From: Saposhnikovia divaricata
Taxonomy: Eukaryota; Streptophyta; Magnoliopsida; Apiales; Apiaceae
NCBI GenBank assembly: GCA_036435485.1
Contig: CM071595.1
Location: forward strand, 6,004,001 to 6,068,000
DNA: 64,000 nt
Direction of reading: 5' to 3'
Shown here in pieces: positions 22,403 through 34,862 of the stretch. A model generated the notes under the pieces. The model did no database searches and had not been told where the DNA came from. It saw only the letters and a list, made by a program, of their open reading frames with translations. Position 1 is the stretch's first letter, and each line of letters begins with the position of its first letter. Both the position numbers and the translations under genes were made by a program.

Positions 22403-25400
22403 CTATACACTCAAAACAGTTTGTAACTAATTTCGTGCATGATCATAATCAGTTGTCGCAATCGACATATTCCTACCTGATTGAAGCTATGATCTACAGT
22501 ATTTGGCAATTTTAAAGCAGCCGACAGGTTGTTAAGCCACTAATCTAACCATCCATCCTATTGATTTAAACAATAACTTACAAAACTCAAGGTCACGGAA
22601 AATGGATTGATTGTTAAAAAGTGTAATATACATATACATATTATATAGAATCGGGGGAAAAAAAATTCAACTGGTATATTAATTGTACAGCACCCATTCT
22701 ATTATGTAGATATATAAAATATTAATGTAATGTAGAAATGGTTGCCCATCTATATGTAACAATTTGTCTCCTTCTTGCAGTCAAAAAAAAAAACCTTTCT
22801 GAATTTAATTGTTATTCTTTATTGGATTTTGATTTCAGTTTTTTGTCAGAAAATAAGTAGCAATATCACCAACCATAAGTCCATACCCCCTTATAAAATT
22901 TGATGTCAGAATGAAATGCGGAACTTGCATGTGAACTTAGCTTGCTTGAAGGTCCACACCACCATTGTCCTCATTTGCTACAACTTTATCACCTCATGAA
23001 CATGTGAATTGTGATGACCATTATCAAATGTTTTTATTACTCAATAATGGAAAAACAACTAACAATAAACATAAATTTTGGTGCTATTTAAAGCTTACTG
23101 CCCCTCCCCCACCTTATTGAATGGCAGATATTAGTGAAACAATTATCAAATTATAAAATATAAATTATCGTATAAATGAAGTTATTTAAATGATTATGTA
23201 TTTATAAAAATATAAATTATTCCTAACCAATATAAATCTATATCTTTCATAATATTTCTAATACATTCAAGGCAAATACTTCTCTAACTTTGAATGTAAA
23301 CACAAATCCCTTTAGCCGTATACAAGCAGCCATAATTTTACCAAACGTGACTCATCAGGAATTGCTCAAGCTAAGAATTTAATCAGTTCTTGATACTTGG
23401 GCAGCTATTCACTTCAGTTGGTATATTTCTGATCACGTTTCAGGTTTCTAAGTCGGACAGCATGAATATAAAATGACTGGATTCTTCTTATATTAAGAAT
23501 TACTCGGGGATAATATTTTTCAGTGGTTTACAGTTATGGTGCCATGAATCTTGATTTGAAGACCATAAAGTTATTTGTGCATCTAATTTTCCTATGCAAA
23601 AATGTGCATGAGCCATTTCTTTCTTACTACGAGAGACCATATATATGATATAAGATTATATAACTTTTAGCCTTGGCCAATTTAACTTTGTAGCATGCAT
23701 TTTTTAAGTTATAAGCAAAAGCATGCAACAAATCTACGAACCAATAACCGACGTGAAGATACTAAAGATGTTCGATACCAAATTCAAAGTGAGGCCTGAT
23801 TGATTAAATACTGGAATAAGACGATTACAAAATATAACAAAGGAAATAAAATGGATAAGTAGACACTTCGAGTGGTCTAAGACTCTTGATACCCAGTTGA
23901 GGGCAAAATTCAACTCACATATACATAATCTGCTTTTCCCCTCTTCTCTTTACTTATACTAATCATTACTTACACTTGTTTAACCTTATGTTGCTATTTT
24001 CTTTCTTGCCCCGTGCTAGATGTTACTCCCTTTCCTGCCCTTACCGCAGTTACAAACATATTTTATTTGCGTGGGTCCTTTTGTGCCATCTGAAGCCCTT
24101 GCACAGTATCCATTTTATTATTAAGTAATTTCTTTTGAACAATCATTTCTTCTTAGAAAGCTTTATTAGCTTTAAGGAAGATGATTTCAAGCTTGGATAC
24201 AATTGATCTGTACTATTAGAATCCTAAACACTTCAACAAATCTCTCAATTGCTAGTCCCCTTATTAATTTATAACTAAATGCAAACCTTGTGAAGCTCAT
24301 GATAAATGCAAACCTTCTGAAGCTCAAGTCCATGGGAGCTAAACCTCTATCAATAACATATATTTCAAAAAGAATTTACAAAATTAACTATGCTCACTGG
24401 CAACTATCCTTATAACAATAAACCCCTTGACTTTCAGTTTTAGTCAGCTATTATTTGCTTAGCAAACAAAACACGACTCAAATTAAAGACATGAGCAAAA
24501 GACAAGGATGTGATCGATCCAAAAGGAGTAATTCACGAGACAAAAAGACCAAAAAACTTGAAAAAAGATCATGTAAAAGGTGATGGAGAACGAAACTATT
24601 GTTTACAAATAAAGAAATATACATGAGGAGGTAGCTTTGTAACTTTATACAGCTCCACCATTAGAGTAGTTGAGTAGGCCTGTTCATTAGTTATTAAGAG
24701 AACAGTTTTCAAGTGAGAACCAGGAAGATATGTTAGGTAGAATGAACATATATACCATGACACTAAATCATCAAAAAGAATAGAATTGTTTTAAAGATAT
24801 CAGTATACAAACACAATATGGATAAGGGCAATATTGAATGACATATTCTCTATTAAGTTGTATCTATATTAGTTCTTTTAGTTCGAGCAACAGGAAAGGT
24901 CAGAGCACCGAAGAGTTGCAGCAATAATCCGGTAATATATATATATGTACATACACGTGCACATTGTAGGAGATGAGGTATTGCTGTAACCAAATAGCTG
25001 ACTGCATTTGTTACTAAAGACATTCTATCAAACATGTAGCGACTTTCTGAGCAAATAAAAATTAGGAACCAAGCAACAAGCAATATAATCACGATAAGCA
25101 ATCAAATGAACAAAATAGAGGGTATAAAACAACACCTTGAGGAAAGATTTTCGACTTTGTCGAACAAACAACAAAATAACATAATTTAATTTTTAACAAT
25201 CTATAGAAGCCCTGGAAGATGAAAAACTATTGCACCTATTGCGGTTCATCGGAAAAATTGTCCCTTGACCCTCATTTTTCTGCAAGAGCTTTTATGTAAT
25301 CTATATCCGGAGAGCAACCACGAATAATTGTTTTACCATCAAAATAATTGTTTCACCATCAATTTGAAAGCTTCCACAAGCAAGTATATATATTGAGTAT

Positions 25401-26913
25401 ATTGCATGAATTAAATTCCTTCAATTTTTTATATAAAAAAAATCACTGACAAAACCCCATTCATTTACACATTCTATCAAACAAGTAATGTATCTACACG
25501 TTTGATACAGTAGTCTACCCCTGTTTCTGATGCAACAGGTAAATTGGTCCAAGAAGATGAGATTACAAAAAGCTGCCGATTGTACTTACCCACATGGATT
25601 TGACGGATAGAGGCTGGGGGTTACAAGCAGAGGAAAGGAGCAGATAATATGCAAATACAGAGCAAATGTTATTTTAAGCTGATGTGGAAGTGAAGTGGCA
25701 CTAACATGGCATACTAAGTGGCGCTGATGTGGAATAAAATTGACTCATCAAACCCCTATGTTGCAGTATTATATATATATTAGATTAATATTGACATTTC
25801 TTCACTATTCTACTACATTATTATCGCCCCCACATTCAAGAAACTCAGTTTTCAGTAATAGCAAGGTATGGAATTTTCTACTTCCAAAAAAAAAAGTATG
25901 GTAGTTTCTATTTTGACCTCAATACTGTAGAATTAGAACTGTTATGATTTGGTAGCCTGGTAGGTTCACTAATCTGTCAAAGAGTCTTAAAAAAGAAATT
26001 CAAAGGCATGATTTACCCTTTGACACCATACAAGTTTTGATTTTCGAAATTCTAATTTCTAAGCAGATCAGATTTTACCTTCCTCACTCCAGATGTTAGT
26101 CCCAGGCTTGCAATGTCCTCGCTATCAACATACTTCCATCCATTATTCTCTTTATCCAGCTTCACACTGTTCCTGCCTTCTTTAAAAAATAAAAACATCT
26201 TAATAGCAAGAAAGCAAAGTCAGATGGAAATGTATGGATGTGTGTGTTTAGAAATTTATATCTGAAGTAGAACCTTTTAGATGTAGAACCAGCAACTCTA
26301 TATACATCTTGAGATGTATGTGACTGAAGACATGTATATATTGTCCTACATCTTCTCTTAAAACTACATTACAGGTACTTCCAGGTTAGAGCTCAAATGA
26401 CTTCAACAATTGATCAATTGCATCTTTCCTTGTAACCAGGTCTACGTCTCCAATTAATGGAACAGATGGAAACTCCCAAAGGCCAGCAAGTAAACCTTTA
26501 TCTGGCCTCTTTACAAGGAGATATTTACTAGTACATTGTGGTCCATCCATCAGGGCTTCATCTTCTATTATTTCCACAACACTGACGGCAGAAAATTCAT
26601 GCCTTTTTTTGGCCTTGGCAACTTTTGTTGGATAATCTGAGACAGATACGGATCTATCATGTGTAGATACTGCCAGCGCACGACATTGATCTGAGACTGG
26701 ACAAGTTGAGCAGCTTGGATTCAACGGAGTGCATACTGTGGCACCAAGTTCCATGATAGCCTGATTAAAATCTCCCGCCTGTCCGATCAACTAATTGCCC
26801 TGCTAATTTCCTGATCATATTTATAAAACCAAAGAGACAAAATATTTAGAACAGCGATAAAATGTGAAGTAATAGTTTTTTTTTAAGTCCCTTGGCTTAA
26901 CAACAGAGGCCTA

Positions 26914-28455
26914 CTAGTAACACAAATTAACTAATACATTGCCCAAAATATCTTCTGATGTAAAATTGTATCTTTCACCAATAGCTCTAAGAAGCTGGTA
27001 CACTCCAAACATAGTTGGCCTCTCTTTCAGACCTGGAATCACACAATTACATGCAACCTTAAGAAACTGGAAAAGCTCACCCTCATAACCTTTTCCAAGC
27101 AATGATTTGTCAATGGCATCTTGAAGCTTGGAGTCCTTTGATAAATCTGTAATCCATTCGGCTAAGCTTCCCTTAAAGCTTTCAGGGGCTTTAGCAATAT
27201 GAGTAGGTCTCTCCCCGGTGACCAACTCAAGAAGCACTACTCCAAAACTGTATGTGTCACCTTTTGGTGTCGCACTAGAGTTCGTGCATACTCAGGAGCA
27301 ACATAACCCAAATCCCCAAACTCACCATTCACAAAAGTACTTAAATGGGTGTCGACTGGATTCATGAGCCTCGCGAGACCAAAATCAGTAATTTTGGGCT
27401 CACATTCAACATCTAGCAAGATGAATTTTGAACTTATGTTTCGATGTAAGACGAGGATTGCAACTATGATGGAGCCAGGCAAAACCTTTGGCTGCCTGAA
27501 TACCAATTTTGAGCCTTAGAGGCCACTCCAAAATTTTATCATCATCACCAACAAAATGCAACTTATCATGGAGAGTACCATTTGGCATGAATTATAAATG
27601 AGTAGCCTTTCCTTCTTAGCCACGCAAAAACCTAAAAGAGGGACCAAATTACGGTGTTTTACCTTTCCCAGAGTTGCCATCTCCGCCTCAAATTCTTTCT
27701 CTGAATAGTATCCAGCAACCTTTTTACCATAAGTGAAGTTCCATCTTCAAGCACTGCTTTGTATACCGTCCCTGTTCTCCCAGTACTAATTATATTATCT
27801 TTGCTGAAGTTATTAGTAGCCTTCATGAGATCACTTAATCACATTTTTGAAATAGACTTCTCAAACATAGAAAGCTGAAAATTGCAAAAGTACTAATAAT
27901 TAATGCAAAATAGAATAAGCGCTTAAAAAGGAGAGTTACAAAGTTTTAAATAGTAAACCTCTTGTACTCCAGAGGGGGAAAAATAATATAAAATAAAATT
28001 CATTAGAATAAAATTCTATAAAGATCACGATTGCCTCACCTGGATTCCTTTGGCACCTTTGAGACTCTTTGCCCATTTATTTCCTTCGGGGTCATCGTCC
28101 CTCTTTCTGACCACTCTACGGCAAAAGAATAACAAACTTACGCCTACCAGTAATAACTCCACCAGCAGCTGCTGCAGCAATGACTGCAGTATTATTTTTC
28201 TTTGAAGAGCCTTTAAAATCGGGCAAAGGCTTCCCACAGAGCCCTGGATTACCTACATAGCTATCACTCTATCAGCTGAGACGGTTCGAGGCTTAAATGG
28301 TGGAACTTGCCCACTCAAGCGATTGTTTGTCACAGTGAACGTTTTGATTCGATCAAGCAGACCAAGTTGTGGAGGAATCTGACCCGAGAGCTGGTTCTTG
28401 TCTAGCTTAAGCACATTCAGATAAGAACAATTTGCTAGTAATTCCCCAATTTAAT
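26914..28455 (-). pseudogene. BIR1-like LRR receptor-kinase, truncated and frameshifted
   Basis: The minus strand reads the last LRRs ([25 protein letters not shown]), then GNPGLCGKPL, a membrane segment, RRVVRKRDDDPEGNKWAKS, a GT-AG intron (28039-27875, CCAG|GTGAGG to TTTCAG|CTTTC) and the kinase domain. Kinase landmarks are [66 protein letters not shown] and a C-terminal end at YQLLRAIGERYNFT. The order and text match BIR1 (At5g48380-type) kinases, plasma-membrane regulators of immunity whose loop has HRN in place of HRD. Breaks: frameshifts near 28125, 27690, 27470 and 27280, a TGA in the juxtamembrane part near 27847, and loss of the signal peptide and most LRRs at 28455. The retained intron shows it arose by DNA duplication. 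Confidence 0.85.
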
Positions 28456-28489
28456 CAAATACATACATACATAGGAGATTATATATATA

Positions 28490-29600
28490 CTAGGGAATAT
28501 GCCCGTGCTACGCACTCGGGAAATAGGAAAAAACAGATTTTATTTAATTTTATTTGATATTATTATTTATAATTTTAGTGTAAAAAATCAATGTTTTTAG
28601 TATCAATATTTTAACAATAATAAAATCTTTATTTATTTTTAAACAATAATATGTTTCATATAATTTCAAAAAATAGTAATCAAATGTTCTTCAATAAAAC
28701 AGCACAATTAAATGTTTTGTAATTTTTTTTTGGAGATTTTAAATCAAATTACTTGAATTTTCATAATACTGATTAAAGGGTAAGATTATTATTAAATGCA
28801 AACACATGAAATAATGGTTAAATAATTCATTATTTAATATAAGTCAATGTAGTTATATAGTATCACGTTACTCGACGTCGCCTCGCGGCGTCGTCTCGCA
28901 TTTTGTAATATGAAAATTAACATTATAATCGAAGAATTTTAATTATTGAGCAATAAATATATGAGGCTTAAAAATTACTCGATAATATTTTTTTATCATC
29001 ATTAAACTCCAAACAATGAGTTTTCGACATCTATCTTCAATCACTTTCATTAAATTTATTAAGTATTATAATTTGTGTATGTTTGATTTTATTAATTAGG
29101 TTTAAAATGAAATGTGATCCAGGAATGTTTAGTAAAATGAAATTCTTACAATTTGGTTATTCCTCACTCAATATAAGTCAATGTAGTTATATAACTTCTC
29201 GACGTCGCCTCACGGCGCCGTCTCGCATTTTGAAATATGAAATTTAAAGTTATAGTCGGACTAAAAATGAATTATATATAATTAATTTCAATTATTGAGC
29301 TATAATTTTTTTTAAAAATGAAATATTCCGATCATTTCGTTTATCGATATAAAACTTTAAACGATTTTCAATATCTATATTCAATCATCTTCATTAATTT
29401 TATTAAATATAAAATTTTTATTTGTTTTATTTAATTCATTAAGTTTTAATTGAAATGTCATCCAATAAGGTGTAGTAAAAATACAATTCTTACATTTTTG
29501 ATAATTATTCACTCAATATAAGTTAATATTATTATGTACTATAACGTTATTCGACGTCGCCATGAAAATAGTTATTATCTTAAAGGAAAATTATAGCATG
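28490..29600 (-). mobile_element. Helitron-type 3' terminus with repeat-rich body
   Basis: Read on the minus strand, a hairpin (CCGAGTGC...GCACGGGC with one mismatch, 28502-28520) is followed by CTAG at 28493-28490. This is the same arrangement as the ends at 20897 and 62872. The body lies at higher coordinates; its 5' TC end was not identified, so the right border is approximate. Confidence 0.5.
28850..29565 (+). repeat. Three dispersed copies of a CGACGTCGCC hairpin unit
   Basis: CTCGACGTCGCCTCGCGGCG at 28871, a close copy at 29198 (CTCACGGCGCC) and a truncated one at 29550 (TCGACGTCGCC|ATG). Each is preceded by AATATAAGT(C/T)AAT...TTATATAGTA(T) text, giving units of about 330-350 bp. The GC-rich core can fold (CGAC-TCGC/GCG-CGTCG) in an otherwise very AT-rich region. 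Confidence 0.75.
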
Positions 29601-29835
29601 AATAAATTAAATTATTGAAAATAAATTTTTAAAAAATAAATTGAGTACTTCTCCCAAGTATCTATATATTAAACGGTGCAACAATTATACATTCTTTATT
29701 TAATGATCTTCATATAATTTATTATATAAGGATTATTATAATTTGATTGTTCTAAAATGGTATGAGTACTGATTAGTTCTTAGATTATTCATGATTTTTT
29801 GTTAGGTTAACTGCATGTTAACTTTGGTGTGGTAG

Positions 29836-29863
29836 ATTATTATTATTTTTATTATTATTATTA

Positions 29864-29960
<97 letters not shown>

Positions 29961-29996
29961 TATTATTATTACTACTACTACTACTACTACTACTAC
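29836..29996 (+). repeat. (TTA)n then (CTA)n microsatellite
   Basis: About 50 trinucleotide units of ATT, switching to ACT at the right end. It generates a spurious poly-isoleucine/valine frame on the minus strand. Confidence 0.95.
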
Positions 29997-31275
29997 TTTA
30001 TCTTTTAGCATGGTTAGTTTAAATATCTTTGATTAGTTTAAATGTCCTTTTTTTTAAACAGGTTAGTTTAAATATCCTTGGTTAAAAGATTTAAATGAGA
30101 AGAGTTTTAAAGTATTATGATTGGTATAAATTTAATTAGTTTAAATATCTTTGGTCTAAATTCATAGGTCACTAATAATATAGAATTATCCAAACATATA
30201 TTGACTTAAAATTTTTACTTTTCACTTTAAATAACTTTAAGTCATAAATAATAATTTAAGTTTATCCAAACAGGCTCTAAATTCCTTTCACTATATTTTG
30301 GAGTAATGCGCATAATACTTTTATAAAATCATACGTCTACATCGAAATAAGCCTACTTTTTCAATTTTAATCGTAATTGATTTAAATAAGTAGTAAAATA
30401 TCAGATCGAGGCAATAAACCTCTATGTTAAGGACTCAAATATTTATAGGAAGAATAATGTGGTGGTACAGAGCTATACTTTATGTGCAATAGGCAGTTTA
30501 ACTGTTATTAGTCAAAATTGAATTAATTTGATTTTGGAATTTATAAATTACCAATTTTTATGAAACCGGGTAAGTATGTTAAGGTTTGAAATGATCAAAA
30601 TCAAAGAAAAAATCAATTCAAATATTTTCTATCAAGATGATGATCAATTAAATAGATGTTGATGCATGTACATATTTATTAAATCAGAATTAAAAACGAA
30701 AAATTTCCTTAAAAGTCAAATCATATGGATTTCAACTTGATTAAGGATGTTCATATGCTAAAATTCCTACAATGTTTAAATATAATTGCATTAATTTATA
30801 CATATGCTACACATTTAATTCAGATTAATTGTAAAATAAAATTTGTGATAATCTTAAATCTAGGCAAGGCAAGGCAACATACTCATATATCCCGTGTAAC
30901 ACGGGGTCTGAGGGGGGTAAGATAGTATGCAGCCATGCCCCTACGCATGCGTAGGGAGGCATATATAACATATAATTATAACTGTTATATGAATTGTATA
31001 GAAAAAAGATCAATAAAAAAGGTAGAGACAAAAAACGGAGAGACACAACAAAGTAAGAAAGAAGAAAATAGCATAAAAAAAAAGTAGTAGCAGATGGATG
31101 GAGTTTCAATGATATATATAGCACTAATTTTGTTAAACGTATTAACAACTGGGCCAATAAATTTAATTGATCCAATTTAAGATTTCGAACCCGTCAAAAA
31201 AGAAATTTTGAAAAAAAATGGATATATAAATAATTAATGCTAATTGATACTATAATAATGAGTTATAGTTTCCAT
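29997..31275. other. AT-rich spacer, no gene
   Basis: Repeated GGTTAGTTTAAATATC(C/T)TTGG phrases at 30010-30160. A SINE-like core lies at 30885-30960. No convincing reading frame. Confidence 0.6.
30885..30965 (+). mobile_element. SINE-like fragment
   Basis: ATCCCGTGTAACACGGGGTCTG followed by GGGGGGTAAGATAGTATGCAGCC and ATGCCCCTACG...GGGAGGC. This resembles the segment at 1140-1262 and the conserved core of Au-like angiosperm SINEs. It is truncated at both ends. Confidence 0.45.
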
Positions 31276-31282
31276 AAATGAG

Positions 31283-32350
31283 AAAATCAAGCGAGATTTC
31301 GAATTAATTGGGAAGATTGTGTATTAAATAAGTAATTTGAATTTCAAATTCTTATTACGTATTAAATGAAAAGAATTTGTAGATTTGATTATAGATAATT
31401 GAAAATGGATCATAATATGATAAGAGAAAATCAAGCAAGATTTTGAATTAATTGGGAAGATTGTGTATTAAATAAGTAATTTGAATTTCAAATTCTTTAA
31501 TTGATCCAAAAAATATGTTTAAATTTAAGATTTTGAACCCGTCAAAAAGGAAATTTCTGGGGAAAAAGAAAAAGAAAAATGGATATATGAATAATTAATG
31601 CTAATTGATACTATATGAATGAGTTATAGTTTCCTTAAATAAGAAAATCAAGCAAGATTTTGAATTAATTGGGAAGATCGTGTATTAAATAAATAATTTG
31701 AATTTCAAATTCTTATTACGTATTAAATGAAAAGATTTTGTAAACTTGATTATAGATAATTGAAAATGGATCATAATATGATAAGAGAAAATCAAGCAAG
31801 ATTTTGAATTAATTGGGAAGATTGTGTATTAAATAAGTAATTTGAATTTCATATTCTTATTATGTATTAAATGAAAAGATTGTGTTGACTTGATTATAGA
31901 TAATTGAAAATGGATCATAATATGATAAGAGAAAATCAAGCAAGATTTTGAATTAATTGGGAAGATTGTGTATTAAATAAGTACTTTGAATTTCAAATTC
32001 TTATCTTGTATTAAATGAAAATATCAAGTTGACTTGATTTTAGATGATTGGAACTGGATCATAATATGAATATTCCGGAATATTGTGAATTACAATGGAA
32101 TACATTACATATAGAATATTGAGAAAAATTTTGAATGAGTCGTAATTTCCATAAATGAGTAATTAGGAATTCAAAAATATTTAAAAAATATATGAGAGGA
32201 AACTTATAAGAGAAAATCAAGAAAGATTGTGAATTAAATGAAAAGATTGTGTATTAAATAAGTAATTTGAATTTCAAAATTATTATGAAATAAATAGAAA
32301 GTTTGTGTTGACATAATCACAGATTATTGAAAAAGGATCATAATATGGAT
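31283..32350 (+). repeat. Degenerate tandem array, unit about 140 bp
   Basis: The phrase GAAAATCAAGCAAGATTTTG followed by AATTAATTGGGAAGATTGTG and AATAAGTAATTTGAATTTC recurs at 31286, 31428, 31647, 31790, 31930 and (diverged) 32213. The spacings 142, 219, 143 and 140 include one larger interval carrying extra sequence. No coding signal. Confidence 0.8.
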
Positions 32351-34766
32351 AATCCATGGAAAATCAAAAGAATCCAAGTACAAATGTTTCGCTTACAGTT
32401 TCATTCTGAAGTAGGAGAAATAGGACCAATCAGAATCCTCTTATGACATGTTTCACAATTAAGCAAATGTCTAGATTCAAAATATAACGTAATGAACATA
32501 TAAACTTTGTGAAACTTAACACAAAAATAGATTTGATTATCATGTCTTAGGAAACATATTACAATAAGTTAACATCTCAATCTTGAAGATAACAATGGCT
32601 TGATGCCAAGAAGCAAGTTCAAGAAAAAACCAAAGAGAAAATTAGTCAATGCTTCAAATCCTTAATTTCTGTAATGCAGTTCCGGAGATGACCAGAAAAT
32701 GGCCAAAAGATTCAAATTTGTGAAAGGAGCATACAGTATATGGATTGGAGATGTATAGCAATTAATAAGATGTCCCAGAAAAAAGGTATCAGGAAAAGCA
32801 AGTAGCTAAACCTAGGCAACAGAAACATAAAAAACAAAAGAATCCAAGTACAAATGCTTCGCTTATAGTTTCATTCTGAAGTAGGAGAAAAAGAACCAAG
32901 CGGAATCCTCTTATGACCTGTTTCACAATTAAGCAAATGTCTAGATTTAAAATATAACGGAACCAACATATAAACAAAAAATTTGCGTACCTGTTTTATC
33001 CATTACAATGCAGACTTTGAGGTGTAGAATATTGTAGATGGAAAAAAGATCATCTACAAATGGTATATTGGAAGAAAATCTGATGGAGGAAAATTGTGTC
33101 AGTTATTGCTTTCCATAACATAATAAATTACATATATTTTTCAGTTACAATACTACCTCAATCCGTCCATTTGTAGGAAAAAGTGGATAAATTTAAAGCC
33201 TGCAACAAACATTTTAAAGATAAATAAACGTATATCATACACAAAAATTGGACATTTGACGAAATAAAGATAAGCACAACGAATTATATACACACTGAAA
33301 TTGACTCTAGATTAAAGACCTTTTGCAGCTCTCGATGAATTCAGAATCCCAAACAAAATACACAAAACAGAATGAAGCCATTTTTTTGATTTCTCTTGTC
33401 ATGGCTGCAAAAAAGTAAAACAAAGCATGTCAAAGAACATCAAAAATAACAAACAAAATACACTTTAAATCATTCAGAACTTTAATCAAACACCTTTTAT
33501 GCAGACCTGTTAGAACTGTTTGCCATTGACACTCAAAGAGAAAATAATCAAAGAAGAGGATATTGATTAAAACATTAATAAAATGCATGGAAAAAGAGAA
33601 AAAATGGAAAAGAAAACCTTGCTAACAATCAGAGAAGACGATATTGAATCGAGTTATAGGTTTTTAGAATCAAGATACATACCCAATTAATCATATTCAC
33701 CGTTAAATTTGTATCTTGTAAATTGTCTCAATCACAAATTCATTGTAAAATCATTCTCGTTTCATATTCTGTAAATTCAAACAAACAAATATTAGAAAAC
33801 AACAAATATAGTATACACATACACACATATATGAATACATTAAAAAAAAGACCATGAAGACCGAAAGAAAGAAAAATGACTAAGAAGGAGAAAAAAGATG
33901 AGAGAGATTAATGATATTTTATGTGTACCGCCATTCTTGAGAGAGAGGATGAGAGAGATTAAAGATATTTTATGTGTAACGCCATTCTTGAGAGAGAGGT
34001 AAGAGAAGTTGTTTATATAATATTCATCAAATTAATCCGAGCTCTAATATGGATATTGTTTCTTGATTTATATAATACTCAATATATTGAATGCAGAGTT
34101 TGAGGTGTAAAAGAAGGAAGATGGGCCAAAAAAACATCTACGGATGGTATATTGGAAAAAGTTCTGATGGATGAAAATTGTGTCAGTTATTGCTTTCCAT
34201 GGATGAATATGGTTGAAAGTTTGCTAAAATCATAGAGGAAAATTGTGTCAGTGATTTATATTGGATGATGACTTATATTGAAGAAGGAAGATGGAAAAAA
34301 AAACATCTACAGATGGTATATTGGAAGAAGATCTGATGGATGAAAATTGTTTCAGTGATTGCTTTCCATGGTTGAATATGATTGTGTACATAATTGCTTT
34401 CGATGGTTGAATATGATTGAATAAATTACATATATTCAGTTACCATAATTTTGAAAGTTTGCTAAAATCATGGAGGTAAAGTGTCTCATTTATTGCTTTC
34501 CATAATTTTATATTTGCATATAATTGTTTTAGATCCAATGGGTCATATCCATTTTAAAACGGGTCATGACTAACTAAGTATATTTTGTATTGGAAGATTG
34601 TTAATGGGTTAACGGGTTTAATCCATTGGATCAGAAAATAAGTCAATTGTCTAAAATAACCTTGCAAATAATTAGGAAGCTAAATGATACTTAAAAGATA
34701 AGGGGTAAATTATGTAATTTTTGGAATGCTTCATGTTCATGCTTTAAGAATATATAGATATATATA
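32351..34766. other. Non-coding region with dispersed short repeats
   Basis: Duplicate block GTTTCGCTTATAGTTTCATTCTGAAG-type at about 32385 and 32860. A GGAAGATGG...CATCTAC...GGTATATTGGAAGAA block recurs near 33035, 34120 and 34290. GAGAGAGGATGAGAGAG repeats at 33900-34010. No gene recognised. Confidence 0.6.
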
Positions 34767-34793
34767 TCGGGTCGGGTCGGGTCGGGTCGGGTC
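34767..34793 (+). repeat. (GGGTC)5 pentamer repeat upstream of SRA gene
   Basis: TCGGGTCGGGTC...GGGTC, five tandem GGGTC units about 70 bases upstream of the TATA box. Runs of GGG at 5-nt spacing could form a G-quadruplex. Function is unknown. Confidence 0.85.
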
Positions 34794-34862
34794 TGCTTCT
34801 TTTTTACCCGGCCCAACTGTTTAAATTTAAATCCAACGGCCGTCTCTTGGCTCTGGTCTGTC

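Larger units (their letters stand above)
20897..25784 (-). mobile_element. Complete Helitron inside MUTYH intron
   Basis: On the minus strand the element starts A|TCTAATATATATATAATAC (25784) and ends in a perfect 8-bp hairpin GCCCGTGC-loop-GCACGGGC (20908-20926), then eight bases and CTAG (20900-20897), then T. It therefore sits between A (20896) and T (25785) on the plus strand, the required AT target. Length is 4888 bp. There is no Rep/helicase frame, so it is non-autonomous. It holds a 22-base G run and a possible captured exon (22322-22402). Confidence 0.8.
20357..26810 (-). pseudogene. MYH: MUTYH (A/G-specific adenine DNA glycosylase) 3' exons, disabled
   Basis: Three exons on the minus strand: 26810-26274, 26179-26079 and 20437-20357. 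They encode the second half of MutY/MUTYH: KLAGQLVD, GDFNQAIMELGATVC, the iron-sulfur cluster ligands C-x6-C-x2-C-x5-C (CTPLNPSCSTCPVSDQC), then the NUDIX-like C-terminal domain with LLAGLWEFP, LREDVGQYIHVFSHI and GLTSGVRK|VYNMIQKF. MUTYH removes adenine mispaired with 8-oxoguanine. Splice sites look good (AAAG|GTTCTA, GGAAG|GTAAAA, CTGCAG|GTC), so this is a DNA copy and not a retrocopy. It is disabled by a one-base insertion near 26780 between LAGQLVD and GDFNQ and a TAA at 26388-26386 just before PGSTCNVVLRED. The catalytic N-terminal half is absent upstream, where a kinase pseudogene sits. The last intron is 5.6 kb because it holds a Helitron. Confidence 0.82.

Noticed and set aside
24853..25101. 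82-codon hydrophobic minus frame in the Helitron
   Set aside because: No start context, no homology and AT-rich composition; probably chance.
29802..30011. Poly-Val/Ile minus frame
   Set aside because: Translation of the TTA/CTA microsatellite.
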